Shown: one piece after another, positions 1 to 11,975 of the stretch | Layout: each line of letters opens with the position of its first letter | How positions within the stretch are numbered: the first letter of the stretch is position 1 | Position numbers and translations under genes: made by a program | The notes under the pieces: model-generated | Told to the model about the DNA's origin: nothing | Database searches by the model: none | Seen by the model: the letters and a program-made list of their open reading frames with translations, nothing else | Origin: Henckelia pumila | Taxonomy: Eukaryota; Streptophyta; Magnoliopsida; Lamiales; Gesneriaceae | DNA length: 64,000 nt | Assembly (NCBI RefSeq): GCF_033568475.1 | Contig: NC_133123.1 | Location: forward strand, 133,458,930 to 133,522,929 | Reading direction: 5' to 3'

Positions 1-308
1 GTAGAACCAAACTTGAGGAATCTGACTCGGCTTGTATTTGAAACCTCTCAAATTGGAATTTGAGAGTGGCTATATATGCATTATCCAAGTTTAGTTTAAA
101 AAAAATGGACGGAGTTTTCGAACTAAAATATGTGAGATGCATTGGGGGGAAAAAAATAAATTTTTGATTATTTGTTTAATTTTTTTTAGTGACAATATGT
201 GGGCCCATTAATAGGTGATTGGCCAGTTGCCAGTTGGTCTCATGTGGCTCTCATGTGGCTGGTCAATTCAGCTCTATGAGTCCGGTACAGTTCAATTTAC
301 TTTAAAAG
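1..308. other. Non-coding, nothing recognised
   Basis: AT-rich sequence without a coding pattern. The only structure seen is a direct repeat of an 11-bp word (TCATGTGGCTC) at about 240-260. It runs up to the start of a MITE-like element. Confidence 0.5.
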
Positions 309-664
309 TAGGGGTGGTTCGATACAGTATATCGTGATATTCAATGAATACCGCATTCCATATCGATACTGTATCGAAAATTTTGGTATATCGAAATTTT
401 GATATGACATAAATTCATATCGTTCTTATCAAAAAATTTCATTATACCGAAATTCGGTACGGTATCAGTATGATATCGTGTATACCGATTTTTTTAATAT
501 TTTTTTGGGTATACCAAAATACCAAAATTTCGCAAATCATATACCGATACCAATATTGAAAATTTCGTTACGGTATGATATACCGAAATTTTTGATATAT
601 ACAGTTTTTTTTGGATACGGTATAGACGGTATGATGACATTTCGTTATTTTTTTTCCAGCCCTA
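309..664. mobile_element. hAT-like MITE, palindrome-rich
   Basis: The element begins TAGGGGTGG (309-317) and ends CCAGCCCTA (656-664). These are near-perfect terminal inverted repeats of the hAT type. The flanking octamers TTTAAAAG (301-308) and CTTAAGGG (665-672) could be a decayed 8-bp target duplication (5 of 8 match). The roughly 355-bp interior is built from variants of GGTATACCGAAATT in both orientations, so it can fold back on itself at many registers. It encodes no protein. The hAT assignment rests on the termini and the 8-bp duplication and is inferred. Confidence 0.55.
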
Positions 665-773
665 CTTAAGGGTTCAGATTTTGAGTTGTTTCTTTTGTTA
701 TTTTGTTTTATGTGATTATACTATGTATTTTCAGGTGGAGGAATACACTGGGCTTTGTGTGCAACCTCATAAA

Positions 774-2803
774 GCAATATCAGATTTTGAGTGGGACACT
801 TGTCATTTGGCTGCATATGAACGTGTAAATGCATGTTTTATCATCAGATTTCAGATTTGTTCAGCCAAAACAACCGAGAGCTTCAATTCTTCATTGGATT
901 TTCATCTTCAAAATTCGATTGTTCAAGATCCGGCTGTCCGATTTAAAAACCGAGCATAGTTTTGGAATCCTTGCAAGAAGAGCTATCCATTGATGTAAGT
1001 ATCTCTAAGATTCAGTGGGTCTCGAAATTATGATGTTATGATGTTGGGAAAAATCAGAATTTGAGTATGTGTTAGTGTTCTTGATGATATAAGCTTTACG
1101 ATATCGAAATCGGAACGGAGAACGAACAACGTATGCAATTGTTATGATTTTCAAAATATATTTCGAATCCTTGCACCTTCTGATATGGTGGGTTAAGTTG
1201 ATATTTTGGTGGTATGTGATATATTTGAAGTAGAATTGGTGGTTGGAATTGATAGATTTTAGTTTCGGGTACCGAATTTGTACCGTTACGCAGTCAATTT
1301 ATGTTTGATAAATTCTGGAAATATATGCTGCTGGATTTTGAAATTAAGTGATGAAATGATATTGATATGAGTTATATATCAATGTTTAGATGATGTTTGA
1401 GTTGTTATAATTATCGGTTTCGAACCGTTACGTCGCCGGTTTGAATTTCGATCAAATTAGCAAGCCTTGAGTTGTTGAGCTTTGGAATGAGTTGAATGCA
1501 ATATTGAATGACTTGATATGAATTTCAGATTTTTCAAGAATATATCGAGTTCGATTTCGCACCGATTCGAATCAATTGAAGATTGGTCAAGGTTTGAGTT
1601 GCTAGCTTTGATATTTCTATCATTCTATCTAGTGAGTTGATACAAGCTTGGTGTGTATTGTAGCTTGAGGATTGGAGCTACTTAGCTATCATGATTGGAA
1701 GGTATGATTCGACGATGACCAAATCAGGGAATGAGCATCGAGATGTGTTTGATCTCTCGATCCCTTAAATCACACAATAGTTTCTATTTTATGTGTTTAT
1801 GTGCTTTACTATGCTTTATGTGAGTTATGTGCTTTGATTGCCTTACTTGAGTTCTTGAGTGCTGACATGTTTATTAGGCTATGTAGAAGGTGATTGTGTA
1901 TGGTGTCATCCCATTGAGCCTAAACGTTCTTCTAGTTTTGCCTTGATATCATTGATGAGTTTTAAACATCGATATCGTGTATCTGTGATGAGTTTCAAGC
2001 ATTGATGCCTAAAGCCGGGTTTATAACATCAATGAGGAGTTCTAGCATTGATGGTGAGTGATGTGTTTTAGCATCTAAACCGGTGTCGCCTTTGAGCCTT
2101 ATTCATTTTTAGCCATTTAATGTATTCTGCATTTCATAAGGTGTTATTTATGATTTGAAATGCATGCTATGGCTACTTGTGATTATTTATATGTTCCGTC
2201 TTTCATACTAAGTCTTTAGACTTACCGGTTTTCCGGTTGTTGCTTTGTTTTTGTGTGTGCATTGCAACAGGTGTTTCAGGGCCAAGTTATAGGAGGCCAT
2301 GAGCATTGGGAAGAGTTTAGAAGTGGTGCTCCGGGTTGTGTTGTAGCTTGTTGTGGAAAACTTATTTTTAAACCATGTTGAGTTTGGATGGTATACAACT
2401 TTTGTATTGTATAGCTTTGCATAGTCTAGAGTTGTTTAGATTATGTGTTGTTGGACCATGGTTTTGGGTAAGTGTATATAGCATTTGTATGTTTGGTATT
2501 GTTTACCTTGAAGTCTAGGTTATAAGATAGCAAGAAAAGAGCAAAGGACAGCACAAGAAAATCTGCAGAATTTTGAACAGGGCTTGGCCGCTCGATCGGT
2601 AAAGTTCTACCGATCGAGCGGGGCCTATTTTTGCTCAAACCCGAGAATTGGCAATTCTTGCTCGCTCGATCGGTGAAGTTCTACCGATCGAGCGAGGGTC
2701 ATCTTATTAAAAAAAAAAAAAAATTTAGTTCTTGTGCTGCTTCTTTTAAATACTGTAACTCTTTTATTATGGTATTTTTAGTAGTCGAGCTCGGGGTCCC
2801 ACA
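774..2803 (+). mobile_element. Gypsy-type LTR, 5' truncated (copy A)
   Basis: The sequence matches the LTR at 7985-12081 from its position of about 315 onward. It ends GGGGTCCCACA, a normal TG...CA-type end. It contains short spaced repeats of a GATGAGTT...AGCATTGATG word at about 1950-2080 and a hairpin pair at 2590-2696 close to its end. No open reading frame of interest lies inside. The first roughly 315 bp of the LTR are missing; the breakpoint at 773/774 abuts sequence of unknown origin. Confidence 0.75.
2590..2696 (+). repeat. Hairpin pair, word GCTCGATCGG
   Basis: Two perfect or near-perfect dyads lie about 40 bp apart: GCTCGATCGG / CCGATCGAGC at 2590-2619, and a longer form at 2660-2696. 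Each has a loop of about 10 nt (TAAAGTTCTA, TGAAGTTCTA). A run of A follows. The same word occurs at 11869-11975, 17494-17674 (other orientation) and 53074-53250. Confidence 0.85.
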
Positions 2804-3217
2804 GTGCAAATTATTCATGCATCAATATTTAAGCTCTAAAAGCCTTAACTAAGTTATTTCATACTTCTAAATAAATTTAAGGAGACCATAGCTATATATG
2901 CGTCCGTCGGCAGCCCGCTGATGACAACTGCTCTCTAACCGGAGAACCCCTCCTACTGCTGCTCCACAACTCGAGCACAGCTTCGCTACTCGGGCATTGC
3001 CCTTAAACTATGTCAGACACTGTCCGAATATACTGAAATATACTTCCTACTCTAAAATTAGAGTACCCAAAAGCCTTAAAATAGATCCATATGGGCGAAG
3101 GAGAGGAATTCTGAGCGCTGTAAATGAGCCATCCCGCCCCATATTTATAGATGGAGATCGTTGCGTCCGTTCTCCACCTGTCCTGCCACGTGTTGATTCA
3201 ATTCCATACAAACCGCA
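2804..3217 (-). mobile_element. Gypsy LTR fragment (minus), part 1
   Basis: This is a piece of an LTR read on the minus strand and continued at 4617-4805 after a nested solo LTR. On the minus strand a TATAAATA box (complement of 3142-3149) follows a dyad made of GAGAACG / CGTTCTC-type words (about 3154-3178). Its 3' end is cut by the LTR ending at 2803. The full 5' end of this LTR type is visible in the second copy at 14259. Confidence 0.65.
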
Positions 3218-3318
3218 TGTAGTAGCCCGACTTCATTTTACAAGATTAAATTTCTAATCATGGATTAGAGGCTTAAATTGGAAATAATTGGACAATTTAT
3301 GGAAATTTGACCAAGGTG

Positions 3319-3540
3319 GGTTCGGACCATCCGAACCAGGATCGGAGGATCCGAACCACTTTGGAAGCTTGAGCTATGGATCGGATGATGTGGAGGGTTT
3401 GGACCATCCGAACCCAGTTACGCCATGCAAGTATGAGGTGTCAAGACTGACCAAAGACGTAGCAAGATCAGAGCGTTTGATGGCAGGATCGGACCGTCCG
3501 AAATGTGCATGCAGTCAAGGTTTGGACCGTCCGAACTCCG
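3319..3540 (+). repeat. Dyad array, word GGATCGGACCGTCCGAAC
   Basis: About six imperfect dyads of CGGACC(A/G)TCCG or CGGATGATGTGG type are spread over 220 bp of the LTR's U3. The last one ends about 5 bp before the TATA box. The array is CpG-rich against an AT-rich background. See 12598-12840 for the longer version. Confidence 0.8.
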
Positions 3541-3551
3541 CCTATAAATAG
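3541..3551 (+). promoter_or_regulatory. TATA box of solo LTR (copy A)
   Basis: CCTATAAATAG lies immediately downstream of the dyad array. It is the expected core promoter of this LTR, and transcription would start about 30 bp downstream (inference). Confidence 0.7.
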
Positions 3552-4616
3552 GCAATTCGAGGCCTTATTTTATTCACACCTTTCACACTCTTCTCTCTCG
3601 GTCTTTATGCCTTTTAGGTGTTTTGGGGTGATTACAGCCTTCCTAGGTTTGGTCCTGGAGCTTGCTAGGTGCTCCGGGGTTGCTGCAGAGTGGTGCCCAA
3701 GTTCTGGGGCAGTTGTCATCAGCGGGATGACGACAAACGCAGGTATAGATTTTGCTCCTTATAGTAAATAGGGAGTATTATATAGTGTAGTTAAGGCTTT
3801 TAGAATAATTTTATAATGCATGAGTACTTTGCATTTTAGTACAGACGATATGCTTGGACATAGAGCTGGTTTAGCATTGCCTAGTATATGAGGTACGTAA
3901 GTATTATTCGAGATATCCAGATTTAGTATGCATGTATTATGTGTTTGCATGGATTATGTGATTGTATGTTTTATATGCCTTTATATACAGCATGTCATGA
4001 CTGTATGTTGCATACATGAGCATATTGAGCCTTTACCTTAGAGGTATCCTGTAGTAGGGTGCTCACCCTACGAGTTTGTGGATGGTTGGATACATAAGTC
4101 CTGTGTCAGGTCACCGTTATGGTTGGACACTTGTACTAGTATCAGGTCACCATTACCCACTGGGTATAGGAGCCACCTCTTGATGCGACGGCGCAGCATG
4201 CTATATACCCTGGGCCCGGTCTATGAGCTTGTTTCTTGACCTGAGTGTCTTGGTACCCAGTTCACTTGCATATATGCACATATAATACCGTATACTCATA
4301 CTATCGTACTGAGATTTTCATGCTCACGTCCCGTAATTTGTTGTATCTGGACACCCTATTTCATGGGGCAGGTCTGCGGCTGGATGAGGCGGGTGGTTCC
4401 AGGAGAGCTTAGGCAGTGGATGGCCAGCAGGATTATTGTCTAGGCTTATGTTTCTGTTGTTTTTGGATTGATCATAGTTCGATATGGTTATATAATAATT
4501 ATTATAATTGGGATTTATTTATGCTTTTCTGCTGATATTTCTGATGATTTATTTAATTAAGTTAAATGCATGCGTAAACTTTTGATTAGTAGGTGATCAC
4601 GGTGCGGGTTACTACA

Positions 4617-4805
4617 CCGAACACCTGTCCCTGACCTAGAACGTTGTATACGTTTTCACTTCGTTGCATCCGTTCTGGCCATGAAATTACTGCTGACGTC
4701 ATCTTGCTGACCTCATCAAAGATACCTGGCTTGGAGAGAACATTGCGTCCGTTCTCAGGATCGTTGCCAACGTTCTTAGGTTCGTTGCGTACTAACTGCC
4801 CAAAT
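4617..4805 (-). mobile_element. Gypsy LTR fragment (minus), part 2
   Basis: This continues the LTR fragment of 2804-3217. It holds several more GAGAACGTTGCGTnCGTTCTC-like dyads (4637-4795), so the solo LTR landed inside a dyad array. The match to copy B stops at about 4805, where unrelated sequence begins. Confidence 0.6.
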
Positions 4806-5640
4806 GCTTGAGATCGAAATCGTACCGTTACGCCGCCGGTTCAAGATTTTGACTTGTTATGCATTATAAATCTCTAGAGCTCATATTCAAGTTGATTGTG
4901 GAGGAATTGAAAATGAGATTATGTTTAGAATGAAGATATAATGATATTTGAATCGAAAGATTTATCGGACTCGAATAGTTGCGACGTTGGTTTGAATTTT
5001 GATTATCTTAGCAAGATTTGAACTGAATAAGCTCTAAAGAATCATCAATTCAGATTGGAACTTGATTTTTAGATATGGTATAATCTATTTCAGATTTGAA
5101 TTGAAGATTATCGAAGTTGAATCGACGAGTTCGAGTTCGAATGACTTGAAGTGTTTGCAGTTGAAAAACACCTTCAAGTAGCACTGATTGAAATGAGCAG
5201 ATTTTGATGACCGATTTGGCTAGCGTTGTGATCTACTTGTCTTTGTGCAATAATTGAGAATTCTTAGAACTCTGTTCTAATTGATACGCGTGTGTAGATA
5301 TCTCATCATAAAGCCACGCTATCAACCCTGATTTGGGGTATTGTATAATAATTCATTAGTGATGAATTGGTCACCAGTTATGTTTATTATTTATTGGCCC
5401 GTATTCCTTAGTTTTCGAGCTTGCATTGAAGCATCCATCCTAATATTGAAATGCAAGTGAGTTGTTTCCACTTTGCAATGATTAGTGTCCAGAATTTCCT
5501 GTATATTGATGATCATGATTTGAGCAATTATCTTCGAGACTATCTGATGTTGAATTAGAGAATCATATACTTGGAAGTGATGGCTCGTAACTGATAGAGA
5601 GTGCTAGTCAAAGAATACAATAGACCGGGTATTCTGCTTT
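4806..5640 (+). other. LTR-like and unassigned decayed sequence
   Basis: There is no open frame. The stretches near 4809-4850 and 4950-5030 resemble the LTR around 1420-1450 (CGTTACGCCGCCGGTT and CGAnTAGTTGCGACG contexts). This is therefore probably an older diverged LTR or leader of the same element family. No gag is recognisable before the pol remnant that follows. Confidence 0.35.
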
Positions 5641-7970
5641 GAAGTCCTTTGTTGCCAAAGGAGAGAAAAAAAAATGGGCCGATGAGATTATATTTCTACT
5701 ATAGCCTATTGAACAGGACTACAGTAAAGTAGAAGTATCTGTTGCAGTGAATAGACGATTTGTTTAACCAGTGGCATGGTGCTTTTGTCTATTCAAAGAT
5801 TGTTTGAGTTTAGATATCATCAAGTGAAAATCAGTGAGGTAGTTGTGCCTAAGACCTGATTATGCTGTTGGTGTGATGAATACTTCAGCGATGTTCATGA
5901 GTTTAATGAACAGAATTTGTCGAAGATTTATTGGTGAATTTATTGCGTTATTTAGCGATGATATCTTGAGTTAGTTGATGAATGAGCCGAAGTAAACAGA
6001 GCAATTGTATGCCAAACTGTCCAGGTGTGAATTTTAACTGGATAGAGTTGTAATTCTTGACTTTATTATGTCAAACGACAGGATTGTGATGAATCCTAGC
6101 AAGGTTGAGACATTGAATAACTAAGGTCTTAGCAGAGATTGTTAGAGGGTTCTCATGTAGTGCAAGATTATCACCCAATGAACCCTGACAGATGTGAAAC
6201 TGACGAGTTGAGTAAATTTGCTGAAAGAGTATTATCAAGACAGATGTAATGTAACCACTGAAGCTTAAGTAGAAAAATGTGCGATTTGATCTTATCTACT
6301 ATTGATGTGGTTATATTGATCAAGAGTTATCGTGCTTCTAGCATGGGTTTTTGTGTTAGATTTGCAACTGAGTAGAGTATTTGCAATCCAAGCTAAGCCA
6401 GTATTGATTGTGAGGGTTACAGAAGCACGAAAATCCACTCAGATTATGTGAAACTCGATAGATAAAATCAGATTTAGACATGAGTTTGAGTATCAGTTGA
6501 GTATGGATGAAGCTTGGTGTCTGCAAATACAGGTATTATTGTGCATAGTATTTCAGAAGTGAGATAATAAATTCTGAAAGAGGCATATTACAATAAATTT
6601 TGTATCCATCCAGATTATAGTATGAAAGAAAATATGATAGAATTTGTGTTCCGATACCTAAACTGTCGGTAATGAAATCAAAACGAAAGCGACCAAGTGG
6701 TCTATTGTACAGTTTAGCGTGTTCAGAATAAGAATGGGATCAAAACACGATGAAATGTGTCACGAAATTAACGAAATCCTAGAGAGGATATGATGCAATA
6801 AGGTAGTTTATGATAGATTGAATACATCTGATAGAGTATTCCTTATCAGATGCTATTCCGACATGACCATCTGATCACTTTGTATGACAGAGCTGTTGTG
6901 AAAGGGCATGTTGTGCCAACGTTTGCTATCTCTAAGTGAGATCCTCGATTTATTTCGTATTCTTGGCACACTCTGAAAGAATCATTGGGTACTCGTTTGC
7001 TTAAGAGTACAATGTAACATCCTCAGATTGATTGACAATTAAGATAATTGATCTAGATTCGAGAGGATTTTTAGACTGGCTCTATGTATATTCTCGCATC
7101 ATTGATGACGAGTTATAGCATCGATGATGAGTATTGATGATGAGTTATAGCATTGATACCGTGATTCCGAGATATGACATCCATGATGAGTTATAGCATT
7201 GATGTCAGGATGCCGAGTGTTAGCATCTACATGAGCTTAGCGAGAGCATTTGAGGTTCAAGATTACTCTTGTTTGGTAAGCTTATTTACCATTTATAAAT
7301 TCCTACAGGAACGCTCATAAGCAATCATGATAGTGATTTTGTTGCAGCGTTCTGAGGTAGAAAGTAAAGGTCTTTTCGGTGGTGGAATGATTTGTTCTGT
7401 TACTTCAGCAGTAGGAGATGCATAGTTCCTTATCTGGGACGACATTTAAGCAGCATGAATTATTGAACTAGAATGATCAGGAGAAATTTTGGAGGCAATT
7501 CGATTAATTCATTCTAGAATGAAGCAGAGCAAGACAGAGTATAAGTATGAGCACCAGATAAGAGCAAGTTACGCAACGCACCAGGTAAGAGATTAAAATT
7601 CTCTTCAGTTTTATCCGTTATACACGAGGTGTTATACGTTTTGCTGTGAGGAAGTATGAGTTAAATACTTTCTATGTATTTTATCCAGGTGAGATATAAC
7701 TGGATGATATTTTATTCTAGTTTACGTGCAGCAGTATATATACAGTGTTGAGAAAGCTACCTGAGAACTAGAGCAGGATATGAGATAGTTGTATCCGGAA
7801 CTCGTCTTAAAAGGTGAAACTATTTCAGTATTTATTCAACCCATGATATTGAGATTGAGATGCGATATCCTGAGCTAGGTCACTGAAGAGAGGTTGTTAC
7901 TTCAATCATTTATTCAGCCTATATCTGTTACAGGATGATTGCAAGCGATTTCGAGGACGAAATCATGTCT
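5640..7970 (+). pseudogene. Wrecked Ty3/gypsy pol
   Basis: No long frame survives, but conserved blocks can be read piecewise on the plus strand. Reverse transcriptase pieces run from about 5640 to 6260: the IDDLF-like block at about 5750, the S-K-I...H-Q-V-K-I region at about 5790-5835, and an L-Y-A-K-like block near 6005. RNase H remains are weak. Integrase pieces follow, including an S-D-P-R-F-like block at about 6935-6960 and the Q-D-R-x-S-Y-A-like region at about 7525-7570. Stops and indels are dense, and an LTR-like segment of about 150 bp (7099-7245) with GATGAGTTATAGCATTGATG repeats interrupts the integrase. The enzyme would copy and insert the element if intact; here it is dead. The polypurine tract and LTR follow directly. 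Confidence 0.65.
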
Positions 7971-7984
7971 TAGAGGGGGAGAAT
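7971..7984 (+). promoter_or_regulatory. Polypurine tract
   Basis: TAGAGGGGGAGAAT directly precedes the LTR start TGTAAGGCCCC at 7985. This is the usual plus-strand priming site of gypsy elements. It identifies the following LTR as the 3' LTR of the pol remnant. Confidence 0.75.
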
Positions 7985-8625
7985 TGTAAGGCCCCAAAAA
8001 TATTAAGTTCTTAATTACGAAATTAGAGATTTAAATTCCGAATTTTGGAAAATATTAATTGGAGATATTATGGAAATTAGAGATTTAATTTCCGAGCTGA
8101 AAATATTTAATTTGACAATTTACGGATATTGAGATTTAAAGTCCGGGATTCTTAAATTAAAAGTTAGAAATATTTGAATTAAATATTTATGGGATTAAGA
8201 TTGAAATTACGAGTTTGAGAATTAAATAGGATTTAATTTGAAGAAGAAACTCGAGCAGGGGCCAAATTGCAAATATTGGACAATTCGAGGGCCAAAGTGC
8301 AATATCAGATTTTGAGTGGGACACTTGTCATTTGGCTGTATATGAACGTGTAAATGCATGTTTTATCATCAGATTTCAGATTTGTTCAGCCAAAACAACC
8401 GAGAGCTTCAATTCTTCATTGGATTTTCATCTTCAAAATTCGATTGTTCAAGATCCGGCTGTCCGATTTCAAAATCGAGCATAGTTTTGGAATCCTTGCA
8501 AGAAGAGCTATCCATTGATGTAAGTATCTCTAAGATTCAGTGGGTCTCGAAATTATGATGTTATGATGTTGGGAAAAATCAGAATTTGAGTTGAAAGAGT
8601 GGGTTAGTGTTCTTGATGATATAAG

Positions 8626-10471
8626 TTGAAAGAGTGGGTGCCCGGTGAGCCAACTTGTGGCTAAGGGCTTTGATGACTCTTTGTATAAACAATCTTTTGT
8701 TTAATATTATTTACACTTTTATTAATGGCAATGACTTTATCTTTCTTCATATTGTTATATTGTGATATACTATTGTTGTTTTGATAAAGACATTGAATAT
8801 ACTATAGTGTATGTAAGATGTGGTAGAACATGGAGATGTCTATCATGAAACACATCTTATAGTCACTGTATATTCTAAACTGTTCCTAGTCGATTGAGCC
8901 GTCCGATAATAAGGATAAGGATCGCTCGAGTTTGAGACTAGCATTTGCGATGCGGAGTACCACGTTTCATTGGTAAGGAACATAGAGATTTTCGAAGCAT
9001 GCAAATGGATATTCATATGATGAATGATCAAACTACCCTATCCGGACTTTCCAAGTGGTTATCACTTATCGAGTGGATAAAGTCCGCGGTTTTGGTTGTA
9101 CACCATTAGTCCTTATTACTTGAAACATCATTGAGACTCTATATGCTAGTACTGTGCTTTGACTCGTTTATCGACTCTATTGGGGTCATCAGGTGTCGGG
9201 ATTAGGTACAGTTACAACACATATAGGAGTCGATGCTTTGTTGTCAAGGATTCACCACATACTTGCGAGTGTGGATATCCTATGCGATCTGAGGAGATAT
9301 TAGTGTGACGAATCTCTGGCCAGAGTACATGATGTGATTTAAGAAATGGTTTCTTAGTAGCACATGCGATGTCACTATTTGATCTTCAAGATGTATTGCA
9401 TAGTTATCGAATCTCGAACGACTCTCGATATACCAATGGTTGTTGATTCGATCGGGATATATGGATGAAGGGACCGTACTGTACGCTAACCAAAATCTAT
9501 TGGTTCTTGTAGGCACTATCAGTGATACCTAGGGAATCATGGGGCGATGTTGCTAGGCGCTCTTACCATGATTCGATGGGCAAGTCGGAAATTGTTGTTC
9601 CGAGTCACAAGGAGTTGTGAGCCCACGGCTAGCTGTATCCCTGAACCATTGAGGGTCACACAGAGTAATGGATTTTTATCCCCGTTGAGATAGTTAAATT
9701 TAAAGAGTTAAATTTAATGAACAAAGAAGTTGGACTTCTTAATTAAGAGTAGAGGAGTAAGATTTCCTAAAATGACATAGGGATGGGCATTTTTGGAAAC
9801 CACTGAATTCGGATTCAAAAAAATTTATCTTGACTTTAAAAGGTGCAGAAATGGTTTCTGTGCATATTGGTGAAATCGGTTTATCAATCGGAGTCACGAT
9901 GAATTTTATATTAATTTCTGAACATGCGGGCTTTGCTTGTCGGGCTTGAACTTATGACTAATGGGCCCTAAGCTGTTAGTGGCCTACATTATAAATAAGT
10001 TATTGCAGTACAGAAATTAGATACAACAGGTCACAAATTTTCGAAAAACCCTAATTATTTTTCTCTGAAGTGGCCGCCCCTTTTTCCCCTCCGCTTGGTA
10101 AAATCCAGTCTGTGAATTTTGAATTGCAGTCTGGTTTAACGGATCAAATTCGTTAATCTCTTCGTAGAAACTTCTGATAGATTTTCTAGTGCAATCTATC
10201 AGAGGGATTAAATATCCGTTCGTGGACCTGATTGAAGAACAGTTCATCCATCAGTTCCAGGGATATACAACAAGAGCAGAGAAATCTGTTGGTGTCCAAA
10301 AATCTCGATTCGAGATTAAAGGTAAAAAATTTATAATCGTTATTTAATTTTTACACACACAATTTAATCGTAAGGTTGATACCCATTATGGAATCGTTCC
10401 ATATAAAAATTTTAAACTTCCGCTGCACCGGGTATCAATCCTAATTGATCTGATCGCCGCGTTCTCCAACA
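8626..10471 (+). mobile_element. Large LTR-like insertion (about 1.85 kb), probably a solo LTR
   Basis: This block interrupts the gypsy LTR of copy B and is absent from copy A. It ends GTTCTCCAACA, and its start is at or near 8626-8639. A TATAAATA box (9990-9997) followed by a leader-like stretch with AAACCCTAA suggests plus orientation. No coding capacity or second LTR is seen, so a solo LTR is inferred; lineage is not assigned, but the length fits large copia LTRs. The flanks read ATAAG and TTAAG, but copy A shows that both words are native and about 100 bp apart. The insertion therefore removed host sequence instead of making a clean target duplication. Confidence 0.6.
9988..9998 (+). promoter_or_regulatory. 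TATA box in the large LTR
   Basis: The TATAAATA context sits about 480 bp from the end of the LTR-like block, a plausible U3/R boundary region. No direct evidence of activity. Confidence 0.45.
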
Positions 10472-11868
10472 TTAAGTTGATATTTTTGTGTTATGTGATA
10501 TATTTGAAGTAGACTTGGTGGTTGGAATTGATAGATTTTAGTTTCGGGTACCGAATTTGTACCGCTACGCAGTCAATTTATGTTTGATAAATTCTGGAAA
10601 TATATGCTGCTGGATTTTGAAATTAAGTGATGAAATGATATTGATATGAGTTATATATCAATGTTTAGATGATGTTTGAGTTGTTATAATTATCGGTTTC
10701 GAACCGTTACATCGCCGGTTTGAAGTTCGATCAAATTAGCAAGCCTTGAGTTGTTGAGCTTCAGAATGAGTTGAATGCAATATTGAATTACTTGATATGA
10801 ATTTCAGATTGTTCAAGAATATATCGAGTTCGAGTTCGCACCGATTCGAATCAATTGAATATTGGTCAAGGTTTGAGTTGCTATCTTTGATATTTCTATC
10901 ATTCTATCTAGTGAGTTAATACAAGCTTGGTGTGTATTGTAGCTTGAGGATTGGAGCTACTTAGCTATCACGATTGGAAGGTATGATTCGACGATGACCA
11001 AATCAGGGAATGAGAATCGAGATGTGTTTGATCTCTCGATCCCTTAAATCACACAATAGTTTCTATTTTATGTGTTTATGTGCTTTACTATGCTTTATGT
11101 GAGTTATGTGCTTTGATTGCCTTACTTGAGTTCTTGAGTAATGGCATGTTTATTAGGCTATGTAGGAGGTGATTGTGTATGGTGTCATCCCGTTGAGCCT
11201 AAACGTTCTTCTAGTTTTGCCTTGATATCGTTGATGAGTTTTAAACATCGATATCGTGTATCTGTGATGAGTTTCAAGAATTGATGCCTAAAGCCGGGTT
11301 TATAACATCAATGAGGAGTTCTAGCATTGATGGTGAGTGATGTGTTTTAGCATCTAAACCGGTGTCGCCTTTGAGCCTTATTAATTTTTAGCCATTTAAT
11401 GTATTCTGCATTTCATAAGGTGTTATTTATGATTTGAAATGCATGCTATGGCTACTTGTGATTATTTATATGTTCCGTCTTTCATACTAAGTCTTTAGAC
11501 TTACCGGTTTTCCGGCTGTTGCTTTGTTTTTGTGTGTGCATTGCAACAGGTGTTTCAGGGCCAAGTTATAGGAGGCCATGAGCATTGGGAAGAGTTTAGA
11601 AGTGGTGCTCCGGGTTGTGTTGTAGCTTGTTGTGGAAAACTTATTTTTAAACCATGTTGAGTTTGGATGGTATACAACTTTTGTATTGTATAGCTTTGCA
11701 TAGTCTAGAGTTGTTTAGATTATGTGTTGTTAGACCATGGTTTTGGGTAAGTGTATATAGCATTTGTATGTTTGGTATTGTTAACCTTGAAGTCTAGGTT
11801 ATAAGATAGCAAGAAAAGAGCAAAGGACAGCACAAGAAAATCTGCAGAATTTCGAACAGGGTTTGGCC

Positions 11869-11975
11869 GCTCGATCGGTAAAGTTCTACTGATCGAGCGG
11901 GGCCTGTTTTTGCTCAAACCCGAGAATTGGCAATTCTTGCTCGCTCGATCGGTGAAGTTCTACCGATCGAGCGAG
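11869..11975 (+). repeat. Hairpin pair, word GCTCGATCGG (copy B)
   Basis: Counterpart of 2590-2696. The first dyad has one mismatch in its right arm (CTGATCGAGC); the second is perfect over its core. Confidence 0.8.

Larger units (their letters stand above)
3218..4616 (+). mobile_element. Solo gypsy LTR (1,399 bp), copy A
   Basis: The LTR runs from TGTAGTAGCCC to GGGTTACTACA, giving a short terminal inverted repeat. It is flanked by CCGCA (3213-3217) and CCGAA (4617-4621), a 5-bp target duplication with one mismatch. No internal region or second LTR accompanies it, so it is a solo LTR left by recombination. Its U3 carries a dyad array (3319-3540) directly followed by a TATA box at 3543-3549. 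It sits inside the older minus-strand LTR. The same LTR family occurs at 12496-13915 and, on the minus strand, at 35133-36190. Confidence 0.85.
774..4805 (+). repeat. Segmental repeat, copy A (about 4 kb)
   Basis: This stretch recurs colinearly and with few mismatches at 8299-14107. The differences seen are a large LTR-like insertion (8626-10471) in copy B, about 100 bp missing there, and an array unit of about 21 bp present only in B. Copy A starts inside an LTR whose complete start exists only in B, and it stops inside a minus-strand LTR that continues to its true end in B. Copy A is therefore the truncated copy. The shared material includes a gypsy LTR, part of a second LTR, and a solo LTR nested in the second. 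Confidence 0.9.

Noticed and set aside
3288..3551. 87-codon frame reading through the dyad array (also at 12566-12847)
   Set aside because: The codons come from the repeated GGATCGGACC words of the LTR U3; a TATA box lies at its end. Promoter DNA, not protein.
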